Source: a virus. From it: a stretch of DNA of 29,248 bases. Each line of letters starts with the position of its first letter. Within the stretch, counting starts at the first letter, position 1. This document shows positions 7,566-16,544 of the stretch, in pieces. Both the position numbers and the translations under genes were made by a program. The stretch lies in the IMG/VR virus record IMGVR_UViG_3300049846_001563, positions 1 through 29,248 of that record. One strand, 5' to 3'. A model generated the notes under the pieces. That model was not told where the DNA came from, did not search any database, and saw nothing but the letters and a program-made list of their open reading frames with translations.

Positions 7566-9877
7566 CCTGTCCTCTGGCGCTTGCGGTTCTTGAGGATGGC
7601 CCCGAGCTCGTCGACCTGGTCTTGGAGGCTGGCGACGCCGTCCGCCGTGACCGTGATCGCGTCCTGGAGAGCGACCTTCTTGAGGCCGGTCTCGTCGTTC
7701 CTGACCGCCGTGGCCGTGATGGGGTTCTCTTCCAGGGTCTGGGCCATGAAGCCATGGTGGACCTGATTGGGATCCTCGCCGAAGCCTTCCTTGTACGTGT
7801 ACGTCTCGCCGCGGAGCTTGCGGTTGGCGTCCTTGCGCATCTCCATCATGCCGGCGTGCTCGCCGCGAGTCGTCTTGGCATTCTGATCGGACGTGCCCCA
7901 CGGATGATCCTCGTCCGCCGTGTTCTTCGGGGGAGGGATCGGGATCTCGCGAAGCCGATCCTCGCGCATGTTGCCCTCGACTGGCGAGTAGGGAAGCGGA
8001 GTCGGGTCGTCTCTCTTGAACTCGGTCGGCTGCCTCAGCTTGAATCGCTCATTTTGCGGAGGGGGAGGGGTATCCGTCAGGCCGTACGCTGCTCCCGTCC
8101 TTACCCCCAGCTCGGCAGCTCCAGGGATCCCCGTAAATGCCGTCTTGGCTGCGCCGATCGCGATGTTCCTCTTGGCGTCGTCATGGTCCGCAGTAGCGTC
8201 GTCCACATACTTGCGCTGATTCGTCGGATCCATTCGCGGAACCGCGTCGCTCTTCTTGGCGTGCGACGTCGCCGCCGACTGCTTGGGAAGGTAGGACGGA
8301 AGATCCTTGGTCCTGCCCTGGCCGTAGCTCACGCCGTCGAGAAAGGCCTGCTGCTTGGCGGCCGGGTCCGAGGTCATGACTTCAAGATCCCTGTCGCTCA
8401 TGCGCTGCACGTCGGACCCAAAGATGATGTCGTTACCGTTGAAGCGGGGGTTCTCCTTGAGATGCTTGAAGTCAACCCATGTACCAGAGGGCTCCGTCAG
8501 CATCCTTCCCTGCTTATCGAACGTGTAGTCGTGCTTGACGGTCTTGCCTGGCGCGCCGTAGCGGAGCCAGTCGTCCGAGCCGGGAGCCTTGCCGGCGTCG
8601 CCCGTTTTGGCCGACCATCCGTCAGAGTAGCCGCCACCAAGGTCGTACGATGCGTTGCCCAGGTTGGGGTTCATGATCGAGCTCTTGGACCCCGCGCGAG
8701 ACGCGGCGTAGCCCTCGTCGGCTTTCTGGGGACCCGCTGCGTACGACTGGTGCCCAGGAATTCGCTCACGTCCAGCGATCATGTCCACGTAGTCCTGCGA
8801 GTAGCTCTTGGGCGAGCGGTCGCTGAAACGGATCTCGTTCACATCGCCGGGGCTCTCGCCGCCCTTCTGTTCGTCGCTGAAGCGAATGCGCTCGACGTCG
8901 TCCTCGCGAGGCCCGCTCTCGCCGCTGTCCTTGTCGTCGTAGCCGAAGAACTTTTCCCAGACGTTCCTTGCGCCCTCGCGCGTCTTGGCCATGCGGGCGA
9001 GTGCAGAGGGGGCCATGACATGCTTGACCTCGCGAGGGGACAAAAACGTCTTGGCTCTGGCGTCGGAGACTGCGCCCAGTGTGGTCGCGGCAAGCTTTGC
9101 GACGGTGGCAGCGTCGGCCATGTTGTCCCGCTTGTTCTGAGCCTCGCGCGCCTTCTGATCCAGGTAGCTCTGCTCGATGAGGCCCCCGAACCGAGTGTTA
9201 TTCGCCAGATCATTGGCCTGCGTACCGTAGGCCAGTCTCTCGTAGCCGATCTTGCGTCGCTGGTTCATGTCGCGGTACGCAAGCTCGTTGCTCGCGTCAG
9301 CCTCTGCCCGCTGCTGGGCCAGGCCTTGGCTGCCGTAGTCCTGTTTCCGGATCGCTCCGGCGCCCGAGTTGAAGGCCCCGAGGTCGGCGCCGATCTCGGA
9401 GGACCGCATCCCGGCATAGCCGCCAATGCCCTGATTCTGCATGGACTGCATACCGCGAAGCGCCCCGGCTCCTGCGGCGCCCTGGGCTGCCGGAGATCGT
9501 GCGCCACCCTGAGCGGCCATGGCCTGATCGATGGACTGCCCGGCTACCTGGTTGCCGAGAATATTGGCCTCGGACGGCGCGTTGCCCTGGGCCGCACCCT
9601 TCAGGAGACCGAGAGCCTCCGTCTGGGTTCCTCGCGCTTCTAGCGAACGAGCCTCGTCGGCCTGCGCCTTTCCGAAGTTGAGTTTTGGATTGGGCCGGGC
9701 TCCGAAGATCCCGTTACCGTCGTTCTCGTCCCCGAGAGCGCGATACCGATCCCTGGCTACCTGGGCGCCAGAGCGGTTGTCGGCATCCATCGCGCCGGAT
9801 CCCGTGGGGTCCGCGCCGTACCCTCCGTACTGAAACGGATCGTACTGCCCGTAGGGAGTAAAGCCTCGCCTTGCCAT
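7562..9877 (-). CDS. internal virion-type protein with C-terminal intramolecular chaperone (Peptidase_S74-like) domain
   Basis: 771 residues. About residues 90-260 are Ala/Gln/Gly-rich and helical, ending at SDARAK (271-276). The middle region is polar and low in hydrophobics. The last ~110 residues match the endosialidase-type chaperone: SDQNAK (663-668), then LRGETYTYKEG, HHGFMAQTLEENP, a helix containing LKKVALQDAI, and a terminal coiled coil VASLQDQVDELGAIL. In this family (tail spikes, and eukaryotic MYRF) a Ser and a Lys five residues later form the self-cleaving dyad, here S663 and K668. The location beside ejection proteins is unusual for this domain, which normally trimerises spikes. 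The N-terminal third resembles the upstream 349-residue protein. Confidence 0.8.
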   Translation of the reverse strand: MARRGFTPYGQYDPFQYGGYGADPTGSGAMDADNRSGAQVARDRYRALGDENDGNGIFGARPNPKLNFGKAQADEARSLEARGTQTEALGLLKGAAQGNAPSEANILGNQVAGQSIDQAMAAQGGARSPAAQGAAGAGALRGMQSMQNQGIGGYAGMRSSEIGADLGAFNSGAGAIRKQDYGSQGLAQQRAEADASNELAYRDMNQRRKIGYERLAYGTQANDLANNTRFGGLIEQSYLDQKAREAQNKRDNMADAATVAKLAATTLGAVSDARAKTFLSPREVKHVMAPSALARMAKTREGARNVWEKFFGYDDKDSGESGPREDDVERIRFSDEQKGGESPGDVNEIRFSDRSPKSYSQDYVDMIAGRERIPGHQSYAAGPQKADEGYAASRAGSKSSIMNPNLGNASYDLGGGYSDGWSAKTGDAGKAPGSDDWLRYGAPGKTVKHDYTFDKQGRMLTEPSGTWVDFKHLKENPRFNGNDIIFGSDVQRMSDRDLEVMTSDPAAKQQAFLDGVSYGQGRTKDLPSYLPKQSAATSHAKKSDAVPRMDPTNQRKYVDDATADHDDAKRNIAIGAAKTAFTGIPGAAELGVRTGAAYGLTDTPPPPQNERFKLRQPTEFKRDDPTPLPYSPVEGNMREDRLREIPIPPPKNTADEDHPWGTSDQNAKTTRGEHAGMMEMRKDANRKLRGETYTYKEGFGEDPNQVHHGFMAQTLEENPITATAVRNDETGLKKVALQDAITVTADGVASLQDQVDELGAILKNRKRQRTG

Positions 9878-9883
9878 GGTGAA

Positions 9884-10933
9884 TCAGTACCAGTCCGCGA
9901 TGTTCTTGGCTCGTCGATCCGAGAGCTTCTTGGGGTCTTCCTCTGGCGCCGGAGATTTCAGGGCTTGCGCCCCGGCCTTGGCTGCCCCGGTCCCGATGTC
10001 GCCCACCGCAGAAGCGACGCCCCGAGCGTCCTGACGGCCGGCCGTTCGGAGCTGATCTTCCTTCTGGGCCACTCCGAGCTTGCCGGCAAACCGCTCGATC
10101 TGGGCTGCTGCCTGCGCCTGATTCGTATCCGCGCCCATGCTTTCGTACTCCAGCTCGGCCTGATCGTTGAGCGCCCGCTGCCCACGGTCCATCTGGCCCT
10201 GGAAGATGCCCTGTTGCTGACTGAGCCCTTGGCCCATGAGGTCGCCCTGACGCTGAGCGAGACCGGCTCCCAGGAACTGCTGGCGGCCCATGGCCTGCTC
10301 GCGGGCGAGTACCCCAGCAAGCGACGCGTTGGCTCCCGCACGGAAGCCTGCCTCGCCCGCTTGCTGTCCGGCCAGCGCGCTCGCTGCCGAAAGCGGGCCG
10401 CCTCGCCGTGAGGCCGCCACCGAGCGCTGGGCGTTGACGCCCTGGTTGATCATCGACTGGCCAAGCTTCTGGGACTGGGAGTTGATACCCAGCGCCATGT
10501 CTCTGGACATGCCGATCCCGGCGCCCTGCTCGCCCCGCATCTCGCCAGCGCGTCCCGCCCAAGCGTCGGCAACCGAGTAGTCGGTCTGGGGTCCCGTGCG
10601 CGCGCGGGCGCCCTGCGCCATCTGTTGATACCGCTCGACGTCAGCCTTGGCCCCCGTCGCGGACTTGTCGATCTTCAGCTCGCCCGTGACGGGATCTCGG
10701 TAGGCACGGCCGCCGACGCCGCCCCACGAGCCCGGGTCGTAGATGTTCCCTGTCGTATACCCCTGCTCGTTGCCAGAATTGCCGGGGGTCCCGAGGAACT
10801 GGTTGCTGGCGTCCGCGCTCGACCAGGGGTTGCGAGCCTGTCGCTGCTCCTCGGGGGAGACATTGTCCGGGTTCTTGTCTCCAGGGTCGAAGTCCCAGGT
10901 GTCCGCGTAGCCGCCTGATTGCTGCCCAGCCAT
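9884..10933 (-). CDS. Ala/Gln/Gly-rich structural protein ending at an SDRRAK motif
   Basis: 349 residues from ATG 10933, which has AAAGG upstream; a longer frame would run into the nozzle gene. The body is helical and rich in Ala, Gln, Gly and Met (GQSMINQGVNAQRSVAAS, GLSQQQGIFQGQMDRGQ). It ends KKLSDRRAKNIADWY. The composition, repeat-like GQQ/AGQ texture and terminal S-D-x-R-A-K match residues ~90-276 of the next protein, so the two look like tandem paralogues. SDxRAK is the first motif of the S74-type chaperone domain, yet here the protein stops six residues later. It may be a naturally short form, or a remnant of a longer gene. An internal virion protein is inferred. Confidence 0.72.
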   Translation of the reverse strand: MAGQQSGGYADTWDFDPGDKNPDNVSPEEQRQARNPWSSADASNQFLGTPGNSGNEQGYTTGNIYDPGSWGGVGGRAYRDPVTGELKIDKSATGAKADVERYQQMAQGARARTGPQTDYSVADAWAGRAGEMRGEQGAGIGMSRDMALGINSQSQKLGQSMINQGVNAQRSVAASRRGGPLSAASALAGQQAGEAGFRAGANASLAGVLAREQAMGRQQFLGAGLAQRQGDLMGQGLSQQQGIFQGQMDRGQRALNDQAELEYESMGADTNQAQAAAQIERFAGKLGVAQKEDQLRTAGRQDARGVASAVGDIGTGAAKAGAQALKSPAPEEDPKKLSDRRAKNIADWY

Positions 10934-10934
10934 C

Positions 10935-13900
10935 TCAGCCTTTCTTTCTAGCAGACATCCCGTCACCCTTCAGGACGCCGAACTCGATCCCCATCGTCTC
11001 GAAAGACGGGCCTTTCCCGTCGCCCAGGGACCCCGGCCCCGTGGGCGCGCTGTCGGTGATCCGGAATCTAATGCTCATGCATTTTCTCCGGTTGCCGATC
11101 GCGATCTTGCACTCCTCCAGCGGGCCCACGTCGGTCACGGCGGACGTCTGATCGAAGGTCACCGATTGCTGGTACTCGTCCGAGCTGTCGAACGCGCACT
11201 CCACAGTGAGTTCGTGCTTCGAGTTGCTGGCGCCCTGGAGCTGGAAGTTGCGGACGGAGTGGAAGGCCAGCGGGCCGGCAGCGGAGACCCAGGCCGTCTC
11301 AAGGATGCCTGACGTGTACGTGCCGTCATCGAGGCTAGAAGTCGTGATCTCGCGATACAGCCGCCCAGCCGGAGTCACAAACACCCACGCTCCGCGCCAT
11401 AGGGTGGCGTGCGCAATCGCGCAGCCGCGAGTGGTCCCGTCGTAGTACCTGGAGGAAGACCATTGTTTCTCGACGAAGTTGTAGACGAGCACGACGCCCG
11501 AGGTCGAATCGCTCGTATTGCATGTGAACCTGACCTCGTTGAACGCAGGCACGAGAACTGCGCTCGTCACGTTCGGAAATTCGGCGAGCAGATCCTGGAC
11601 GGCCCTGCCGATCCAGACCACTTCCAGCCCGCGCGTGAGAAGCATGATCCCGCGAACAGCCTGGAACATGATGCCGTCAGGAGTCCCCACGATGGACTTG
11701 GCACTTGAACATCCAAGGTCCGTCTGCACCTTGATCGGCCCCTGAAAGTCGGAGCCCTGGCCGTTTGCTGCCGGGCCTGTGCCGAGCATGTAGCTGATGC
11801 CGTTCTCCGAGAAGAAAACAGCCTTGTCGTCCATGGAGAGGCCGCCGACCTGAGGTTCAAGGAACGCAATGCGGAAGTCGGGATGGAACCCTGGAGCGGT
11901 GCCAAGGTCGTCTTGGAACGCCTTGGAGTACCACCACGTGAGCTGGTCCCCGGCCAGGACCCAAAGCCGATCTGCGTGCTCGAACAGCGCGACGCTCCCT
12001 ACCGGCGCGTAGTCCTCCTTGACGCCTCCCGTGGTGTACAGCACGGGACGTACAGAAAGCGCGGTGGTCGCGCCGATGTTGGAGTCTGCCCTGGTGTCGA
12101 CAACCGAAACGCTGGCCCGCTCGCTGTCTACGGATGTGAAGTTGTACAGCGGGGGGTAACCGAGCTTCCTGACGATCGAATCGTTGACCAGGGACCTGTG
12201 GGGCAGAAACGCGGTAGGGGTTGCGTTGTCGCCAGCAAACGAAAGCCTGTAGTTCTGCTTTCTTGTGAAATTGAAGCCGGTAACGTCGAGCGTCACTTGA
12301 CCGTTGGGCCCCGTGACGGCGGCCGTGATCGCAGACATCGGCGGGCTTCGGTGGACGACATCGGAGGCCGACCGATACTCAAAGATTCCCGAATAGATGT
12401 AGTCACCGGTCGCCATGCCTCCACCCGCGGCTGCCGGCGTATAGAGGACGAACCACGGGCCGCGCGGAAACCCATAGTCGAAAACCCTGGCGCCGTCGTA
12501 CGCGGTCAGTGTTGCGCCCGCGATGTAGACCTCGCGCGAGGTCTGGCTGGCCTGCCAGTATCCGGAAGGAAAGAGACTCTCACTTGTCGCGACCGAGCAA
12601 AGCCTCACGCTCTGGAGCCAGTTCTCCCCGAGTCGTGCCGGAACCTCGGCCAGAAATGGCGTGTTGACGTAGGCTCGGCTCGCGTACTGCCCGGATCCCG
12701 GAAGCGGTGCCCACTTGGCCCAGAGTCCTCCAATGAGCAGGTCCGAGCATCCGACGTACCTCGGAGGAACGAAAGCGCTCGGGGCAGCGGGGGGCGTGAT
12801 GGTCGAAGTTTCCAGTTCGACCAGCATCGTGTTGTTGGGAAAAAAGCTCGACGTGTACGGAACGGAACGATCGCAGAGCATGCACCACGCTCGCCCCCCA
12901 AGGATGAAGGGACGTGAGAGTGGGATGCCCTGCCACTGTCCCCGTGTGCTCGTCGAGGTAACCGTGCCGGCAACATCCAGCACGTGGACCATGGTCCGAT
13001 CTCCGGCGTTGCCGGAGCCGGAGAAGTCGATGACATGACTCACGGCAATGGCCGTGGTGCTCGACAGGATCTCAATGCCGATCCACCACGTTTCTTCGGT
13101 CCCGCCGAACGTCATGATGTCCGTTGGGCCCGCCACCTCCGTCAGCGTGTTGTCGAAGACAGAGAACCTGACAGGCCTGGGGATCGCTACGCCCTGAACG
13201 TAGTGCAGGAAAATGTTGGTCCCGTCACTTGCGATCGAGCAGATGTCGCAGCCTGCGACCTCGGAGCTCGAACCTGTGGCCACGAAAGCCAGGGCCGTTG
13301 TGTACGTGTTGAGAGTGATGGTGTTGACCGGCCCGACGTAGGCCACAAGAAAGCCAGAACCGTGACTCGTAACGTCCCAGCCTGCTCCAGAGCAGCCGGG
13401 CGGGTGCGTGAGGTCGTTGAAGAGGGTCGAGCCGGCCGAAAGCGTAAGGGTCGTCAGATTCAGGGAGTAGCCGCGTACCTCGTAAGGGCCAGGTGACGCG
13501 ACCCTCCGGAAGAAGATTCCAGCCGTGGTGCCGTTCACGCATACGCGAATGCCGGTCGGTTCAGTAGGCGACTCCAGCAAAACCGGAGGCACAACGATGG
13601 CCCCGGTAGCGACGTCGACTACCTGATAAAAAACCTTCGACCCTACGCCCCACGGGTCTCCGCCAATCCATGCCTGGACGAGCAGACCCGCCGCTGAAAC
13701 CGCGCTGTCCGACGATTGGACGCCTACGGCCGAATTCAACAGCGTTGACCATGTCAGGGCCGCGTCTGGAAGACCGTCAATCGTTCGCCAGGTGCCCGAG
13801 TAGTACGAGTACAGCGTCGGGCTGGCCGTGTTTCCAATGAGGCACAATTCATCATCTCTCGTGACGAGCCTGAGAGCTGTTGTCCCGGTGGCGAGAAGCT

Positions 13901-14051
13901 CAGTCCCCGCACGCTTCTCCAGCTTGGAGCCCTTGCCCCAACGGTAATTTTCGCACTTCGTCAGGACCCCGAACGGAACCGCGTGCGGGCTGTCGCCTTC
14001 GGCGAGCCCGAACTTGAACGGAGTTTGCTGAAGCTGGAAGTCGAGAGCCAT
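10935..14051 (-). CDS. tail nozzle / tail tubular protein B-like
   Basis: 1038 residues. The ATG at 14051 overlaps the upstream TGA by one base (TGATG). The N-terminus is characteristic: PFKFGLAEGDSPHAVPFG..TKCENYRWGKGSKLEKRAGTELLA. It matches the opening strands of podovirus nozzle proteins (T7 gp12 and P22 gp10 type). The long beta-rich body contains propeller-like blades, for example VALFEHADRLWVLAGDQLTWW, LSMDDKAVFFSENGISYML and SIVGTPDGIMFQAVRGIMLLTRG. Its C-terminal part adds further beta structure. In the virion it would form the distal channel below the adaptor and interact with the fibres. The length is above that of T7 gp12 (~800), suggesting inserted domains. Confidence 0.82.
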   Translation of the reverse strand: MALDFQLQQTPFKFGLAEGDSPHAVPFGVLTKCENYRWGKGSKLEKRAGTELLATGTTALRLVTRDDELCLIGNTASPTLYSYYSGTWRTIDGLPDAALTWSTLLNSAVGVQSSDSAVSAAGLLVQAWIGGDPWGVGSKVFYQVVDVATGAIVVPPVLLESPTEPTGIRVCVNGTTAGIFFRRVASPGPYEVRGYSLNLTTLTLSAGSTLFNDLTHPPGCSGAGWDVTSHGSGFLVAYVGPVNTITLNTYTTALAFVATGSSSEVAGCDICSIASDGTNIFLHYVQGVAIPRPVRFSVFDNTLTEVAGPTDIMTFGGTEETWWIGIEILSSTTAIAVSHVIDFSGSGNAGDRTMVHVLDVAGTVTSTSTRGQWQGIPLSRPFILGGRAWCMLCDRSVPYTSSFFPNNTMLVELETSTITPPAAPSAFVPPRYVGCSDLLIGGLWAKWAPLPGSGQYASRAYVNTPFLAEVPARLGENWLQSVRLCSVATSESLFPSGYWQASQTSREVYIAGATLTAYDGARVFDYGFPRGPWFVLYTPAAAGGGMATGDYIYSGIFEYRSASDVVHRSPPMSAITAAVTGPNGQVTLDVTGFNFTRKQNYRLSFAGDNATPTAFLPHRSLVNDSIVRKLGYPPLYNFTSVDSERASVSVVDTRADSNIGATTALSVRPVLYTTGGVKEDYAPVGSVALFEHADRLWVLAGDQLTWWYSKAFQDDLGTAPGFHPDFRIAFLEPQVGGLSMDDKAVFFSENGISYMLGTGPAANGQGSDFQGPIKVQTDLGCSSAKSIVGTPDGIMFQAVRGIMLLTRGLEVVWIGRAVQDLLAEFPNVTSAVLVPAFNEVRFTCNTSDSTSGVVLVYNFVEKQWSSSRYYDGTTRGCAIAHATLWRGAWVFVTPAGRLYREITTSSLDDGTYTSGILETAWVSAAGPLAFHSVRNFQLQGASNSKHELTVECAFDSSDEYQQSVTFDQTSAVTDVGPLEECKIAIGNRRKCMSIRFRITDSAPTGPGSLGDGKGPSFETMGIEFGVLKGDGMSARKKG

Positions 14052-14602
14052 CAGACCTCGGTGTACCTGTAGAAGATCGCGAGCGCGCCCTTGAGGATCG
14101 TGGTGGTGTCGCCTGCCGTGGTCGAGCACGCCTTGAGCCCAAGGATGCCGTCGGCCTCCACCCGGACACGTACGTTGATCCAGTCGTCACGGAACCCGCC
14201 GTTGACCGTGTGGACCGCGCTCGTGAGCGTGTTGATCGCGTTGAGCTGGACGTAGGCCAGGGTCGTGATGGCCCCGAGGGACGAGTGGAGGATCCCCTGG
14301 AGCGTCGAGCCCGTAGGGGCGGCAATCATGTAGCTCATGCCGTTGACGCTGCCAGACACGCCTGCGCGCCCGTAGTACTGCATGACCCAGAGGTCGCCCC
14401 GCTTGACCTGAATGGCGAGCTTGGTGCCCGCAGCGGAGTTGCGCGTGGTCGTGAACGTGTCCTTGAGCACGATCGCGGCAGGCAGGTAGAGGAGCTGGTC
14501 CTCGACGGTCGAAAGCTTCGCCGCCGCCTGCTGTCCGGTCCGCTGGACCCTGTCGACTGCCGCGTTTCCCGTGTGTTCGCGCCGGAAAGGGATCCGGCTC
14601 AT
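14051..14602 (-). CDS. beta-rich structural protein between adaptor and nozzle
   Basis: 183 residues from the ATG at 14602 that overlaps the adaptor stop as ATGA; a GTG two codons earlier is possible. A short helical N-terminus (AAAKLSTVEDQLLYLPAA) is followed by beta strands: GTKLAIQVKRGDLWVMQYYGRAG, GMSYMIAAPTGST, DDWINVRVRVEADGILGLKA and KGALAIFYRYTEV. The end resembles the closing strands of TNF/C1q-like trimeric heads. By position it could be a collar, head-fibre or fibre-adaptor protein. No specific family was recognised. Confidence 0.65.
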   Translation of the reverse strand: MSRIPFRREHTGNAAVDRVQRTGQQAAAKLSTVEDQLLYLPAAIVLKDTFTTTRNSAAGTKLAIQVKRGDLWVMQYYGRAGVSGSVNGMSYMIAAPTGSTLQGILHSSLGAITTLAYVQLNAINTLTSAVHTVNGGFRDDWINVRVRVEADGILGLKACSTTAGDTTTILKGALAIFYRYTEV

Positions 14603-15288
14603 GTCCACCAGGGCCCGAACGAGAACTCGTCGGACAGGGGCACGATCTCGCTCACGCGCTCCGGATGGCTCGCGTCACGCTTGGCTGCCAGGGCGTCGAT
14701 GAGCCGAAGGATCTTGTCCTTGCGCATCTCCCAGAAGCTCGGGTCCGCCTCTTCCTTGGCAAGGCAGGACGCGGTCGCGCCGTAGATGGCCGCGATCTCG
14801 TAGCCGTTGTACCCGTCGACCTCGTGCCTCGGGGTCTGGTTCAGGCGGTAACGCGGCTCGCTGGGCGCGTAGAACAGCGTGGCCGTGAAGCTCTGCGTGA
14901 CAGGGAGGAACTCGATCTGGGCTTCCTGGATCCGGTACATGGGCGAGCCCGCGGGGACCAGGACCTGCGAGTTGACCAGGCTCGCGCGCTCGGCCTCCAT
15001 GAACGGGTCGAGCCTGCGCTGGATGCCGCCCAGGCTTGCCTCGCAGGAGAGCAGCTCCCAGAAGTCGGCCGGCAGGTCGTAGGTGCTGGTGGCGCTCGTG
15101 ACCGAGATGGTCCGAGTCCGCCGCTGATGGGGCTGCCCCTCGTTCAGGCGAAGATGCGAGCGGAGCTCGGCCAGTTCCTGGTTGAGGTACTCCAGGATCT
15201 CCTGGTTGGTGACGAACTCGGAGTTCTCCATGTTCGCTCGCATGCGAACGTCGAGAACCATGTCATCGATCGTCCGCGTGCGAGCCAT
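14599..15288 (-). CDS. head-to-tail adaptor protein
   Basis: 229 residues with GAGGAG 6 bases before the ATG. The N-terminal helical part (IDDMVLDVRMRANMENSEFVTNQEILEYLNQELAELRSHL) is typical of podovirus adaptors that dock under the portal. It is followed by strand-rich STYDLPADFWELLSCE and a C-terminal helical part with GYEIAAIYGATASCLAKEEADPSFWEMRKDKILRLIDALAAKRD. Length and motif order fit the SU10-type or T7 gp11-type adaptor family. It sits in the expected place between capsid and nozzle genes. Assignment is by pattern, not by alignment. Confidence 0.75.
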   Translation of the reverse strand: MARTRTIDDMVLDVRMRANMENSEFVTNQEILEYLNQELAELRSHLRLNEGQPHQRRTRTISVTSATSTYDLPADFWELLSCEASLGGIQRRLDPFMEAERASLVNSQVLVPAGSPMYRIQEAQIEFLPVTQSFTATLFYAPSEPRYRLNQTPRHEVDGYNGYEIAAIYGATASCLAKEEADPSFWEMRKDKILRLIDALAAKRDASHPERVSEIVPLSDEFSFGPWWT

Positions 15289-15291
15289 GGC

Positions 15292-15540
15292 TTACTCCTC
15301 TTCGTGGCCGCAGGCCTGGATGACTCTCTTGAGAGCCGCCTTGGCCTGGGCAGTCTTTTCCTTGGGCACTCCGAGGATGGTCAAGAGCCCGCTCGCGGCA
15401 GCATCGAACGACGCATCCGCTGCGGGCATCTCTTCCTCCTCGTCGCCCATGTCCGGCTCAGAAGCCTGCGGCTCCCTCGGCTTGGAGCCGATGAGAAGAG
15501 CCGCGAGCTCGCCGTGCTTGGCGCGAGGCACCGCGCCCAC
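15292..15540 (-). CDS. small acidic protein of the head module
   Basis: 82 residues starting with GTG immediately after the TAG of the upstream gene; an internal GTG three codons later is an alternative. A basic start (PRAKHGELAALLIGSKPRE) is followed by an acidic stretch (DMGDEEEEM) and an amphipathic C-terminal helix (TAQAKAALKRVIQACGHEEE). It may be an assembly or head-completion factor. The function is not recognised. Confidence 0.6.
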   Translation of the reverse strand: MGAVPRAKHGELAALLIGSKPREPQASEPDMGDEEEEMPAADASFDAAASGLLTILGVPKEKTAQAKAALKRVIQACGHEEE

Positions 15541-16008
15541 CTAGGCCCCGACGCCAACGTCCTTCAGGACGAAGTCGACGCACACCGTGCGGCCTGAGGT
15601 CTCCTCGGCGGCGCCCGTGTTCTCGTTGTGCGTCGTCACCAGGACCGTCACGGCCGTTTCGTGGCCAGACCCCTGATTCGCCGGTTTTGTGCAGCATGCG
15701 CGCTTGCCGTCGTTGGGGCCCGCTTCCGGTCCCCACATGGCCGCGTCAGCCCACCAGACCGAGCGCCACCCGTCCGAGAACGTGAGGAGGAACTCCCCAG
15801 CATTTCCCGTCTTGGTGATGCTCGCAACGAAAGCCGGCCCGGTGTTGGACACCGAGCTGGCCCCGTCCGTACCCTTGAGCCCGCCCGCACCCTCGATGAG
15901 GGTCACGTCCGGGTTCGTGCCGATGTTCGTGGTGACGAACTTGACCGAGCCGTAGACGAGCCCTGGAGAGGCGTAGCGAGCGTTGGAGAACCAGGATCGA
16001 CGCGACAT
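15541..16008 (-). CDS. probable head or decoration protein, beta-rich
   Basis: 155 residues. The ATG shares one base with the preceding TGA. It opens SRRSWFSNARYASPGLVYGSVKFV and continues with beta strands and the aromatic stretch FSDGWRSVWWADAAMWG, then HETAVTVLVTTHNENTGAAEE and VCVDFVLKDVGVGA. The strand pattern, with a terminal VDFVLKD-type strand, resembles small phage capsid or stopper proteins. It has a CC pair in RACCTKP, so metal or disulfide use is conceivable. The role is inferred from place in the head cluster. Confidence 0.6.
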   Translation of the reverse strand: MSRRSWFSNARYASPGLVYGSVKFVTTNIGTNPDVTLIEGAGGLKGTDGASSVSNTGPAFVASITKTGNAGEFLLTFSDGWRSVWWADAAMWGPEAGPNDGKRACCTKPANQGSGHETAVTVLVTTHNENTGAAEETSGRTVCVDFVLKDVGVGA

Positions 16009-16544
16009 CAGAGCCTCTGGACGTGAACGGCGATCTCGAAGTTGGGCATGACGACGCCCGTGCCGTTCTTCGCGATCGACCAGGTGACCGTGCCGCCCGC
16101 GACCAGGATCAGGTTCGCGCTCGTCAGGGTGAAGTCCTCGCCCACGAACGCCGTGAACGATCCTGCGCCCGAGTTGAGCGTTGTGATTGTTCCCAACGTC
16201 GTGAGGCTGCCGCCAGCCGAGTCACGCTTGGAGACCGTGACCGTGGCCGCGTTGGCCGCGTCACCCGTGATCGCCGAGTCGGGCGTCAAGGTGATGCGTC
16301 GCACGATGCCGAATTCGGTTCCGGCAGAGTAGCCGTCGAGGATCGGGATCTGGAACCCGAAGCTCTCGGCCGTGGTCGTGCTGGCCATTGCGTCCGCAAG
16401 GAGGACGCCCGTGGAGAGCACCACCTTTCGGAACTTGTAGACCAGCGTGTTGGCCGCCTTGACCAGGTTGAAGGCGTTCGAGACGCCGCGTGCGTCGCCG
16501 AACCGGCCAGCCTCGATGTCCTGCTTGTACGTCTCGTCGCTCAC
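16008..16544 (-). CDS. beta-rich head or decoration protein next to the major capsid gene
   Basis: 178 residues. The GTG start overlaps the major-capsid stop as GTGA, with GGGAGG six bases before it. The first ~60 residues are mixed, then a beta-sandwich-like region follows: EFGIVRRITLTPDSAITGDAANAATVTVSKRD, SFTAFVGEDFTLTSANLILVAGGTVTWSIAKNGTGVVMPNFEIAVHV. The order TPDSAITGD..., T..V-V-KRD..., V-GG-VT-S..K.GTGV..P is one I associate with phage head decoration or head-fibre proteins. Translation appears coupled to the capsid gene, which suits a stoichiometric capsid partner. Confidence 0.68.
   Translation of the reverse strand: MSDETYKQDIEAGRFGDARGVSNAFNLVKAANTLVYKFRKVVLSTGVLLADAMASTTTAESFGFQIPILDGYSAGTEFGIVRRITLTPDSAITGDAANAATVTVSKRDSAGGSLTTLGTITTLNSGAGSFTAFVGEDFTLTSANLILVAGGTVTWSIAKNGTGVVMPNFEIAVHVQRL

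Noticed and set aside
7352-9643. Plus-strand open frame of about 763 codons opposite the S74-containing gene
   Set aside because: Antisense to a gene with recognisable motifs; no motif of its own.
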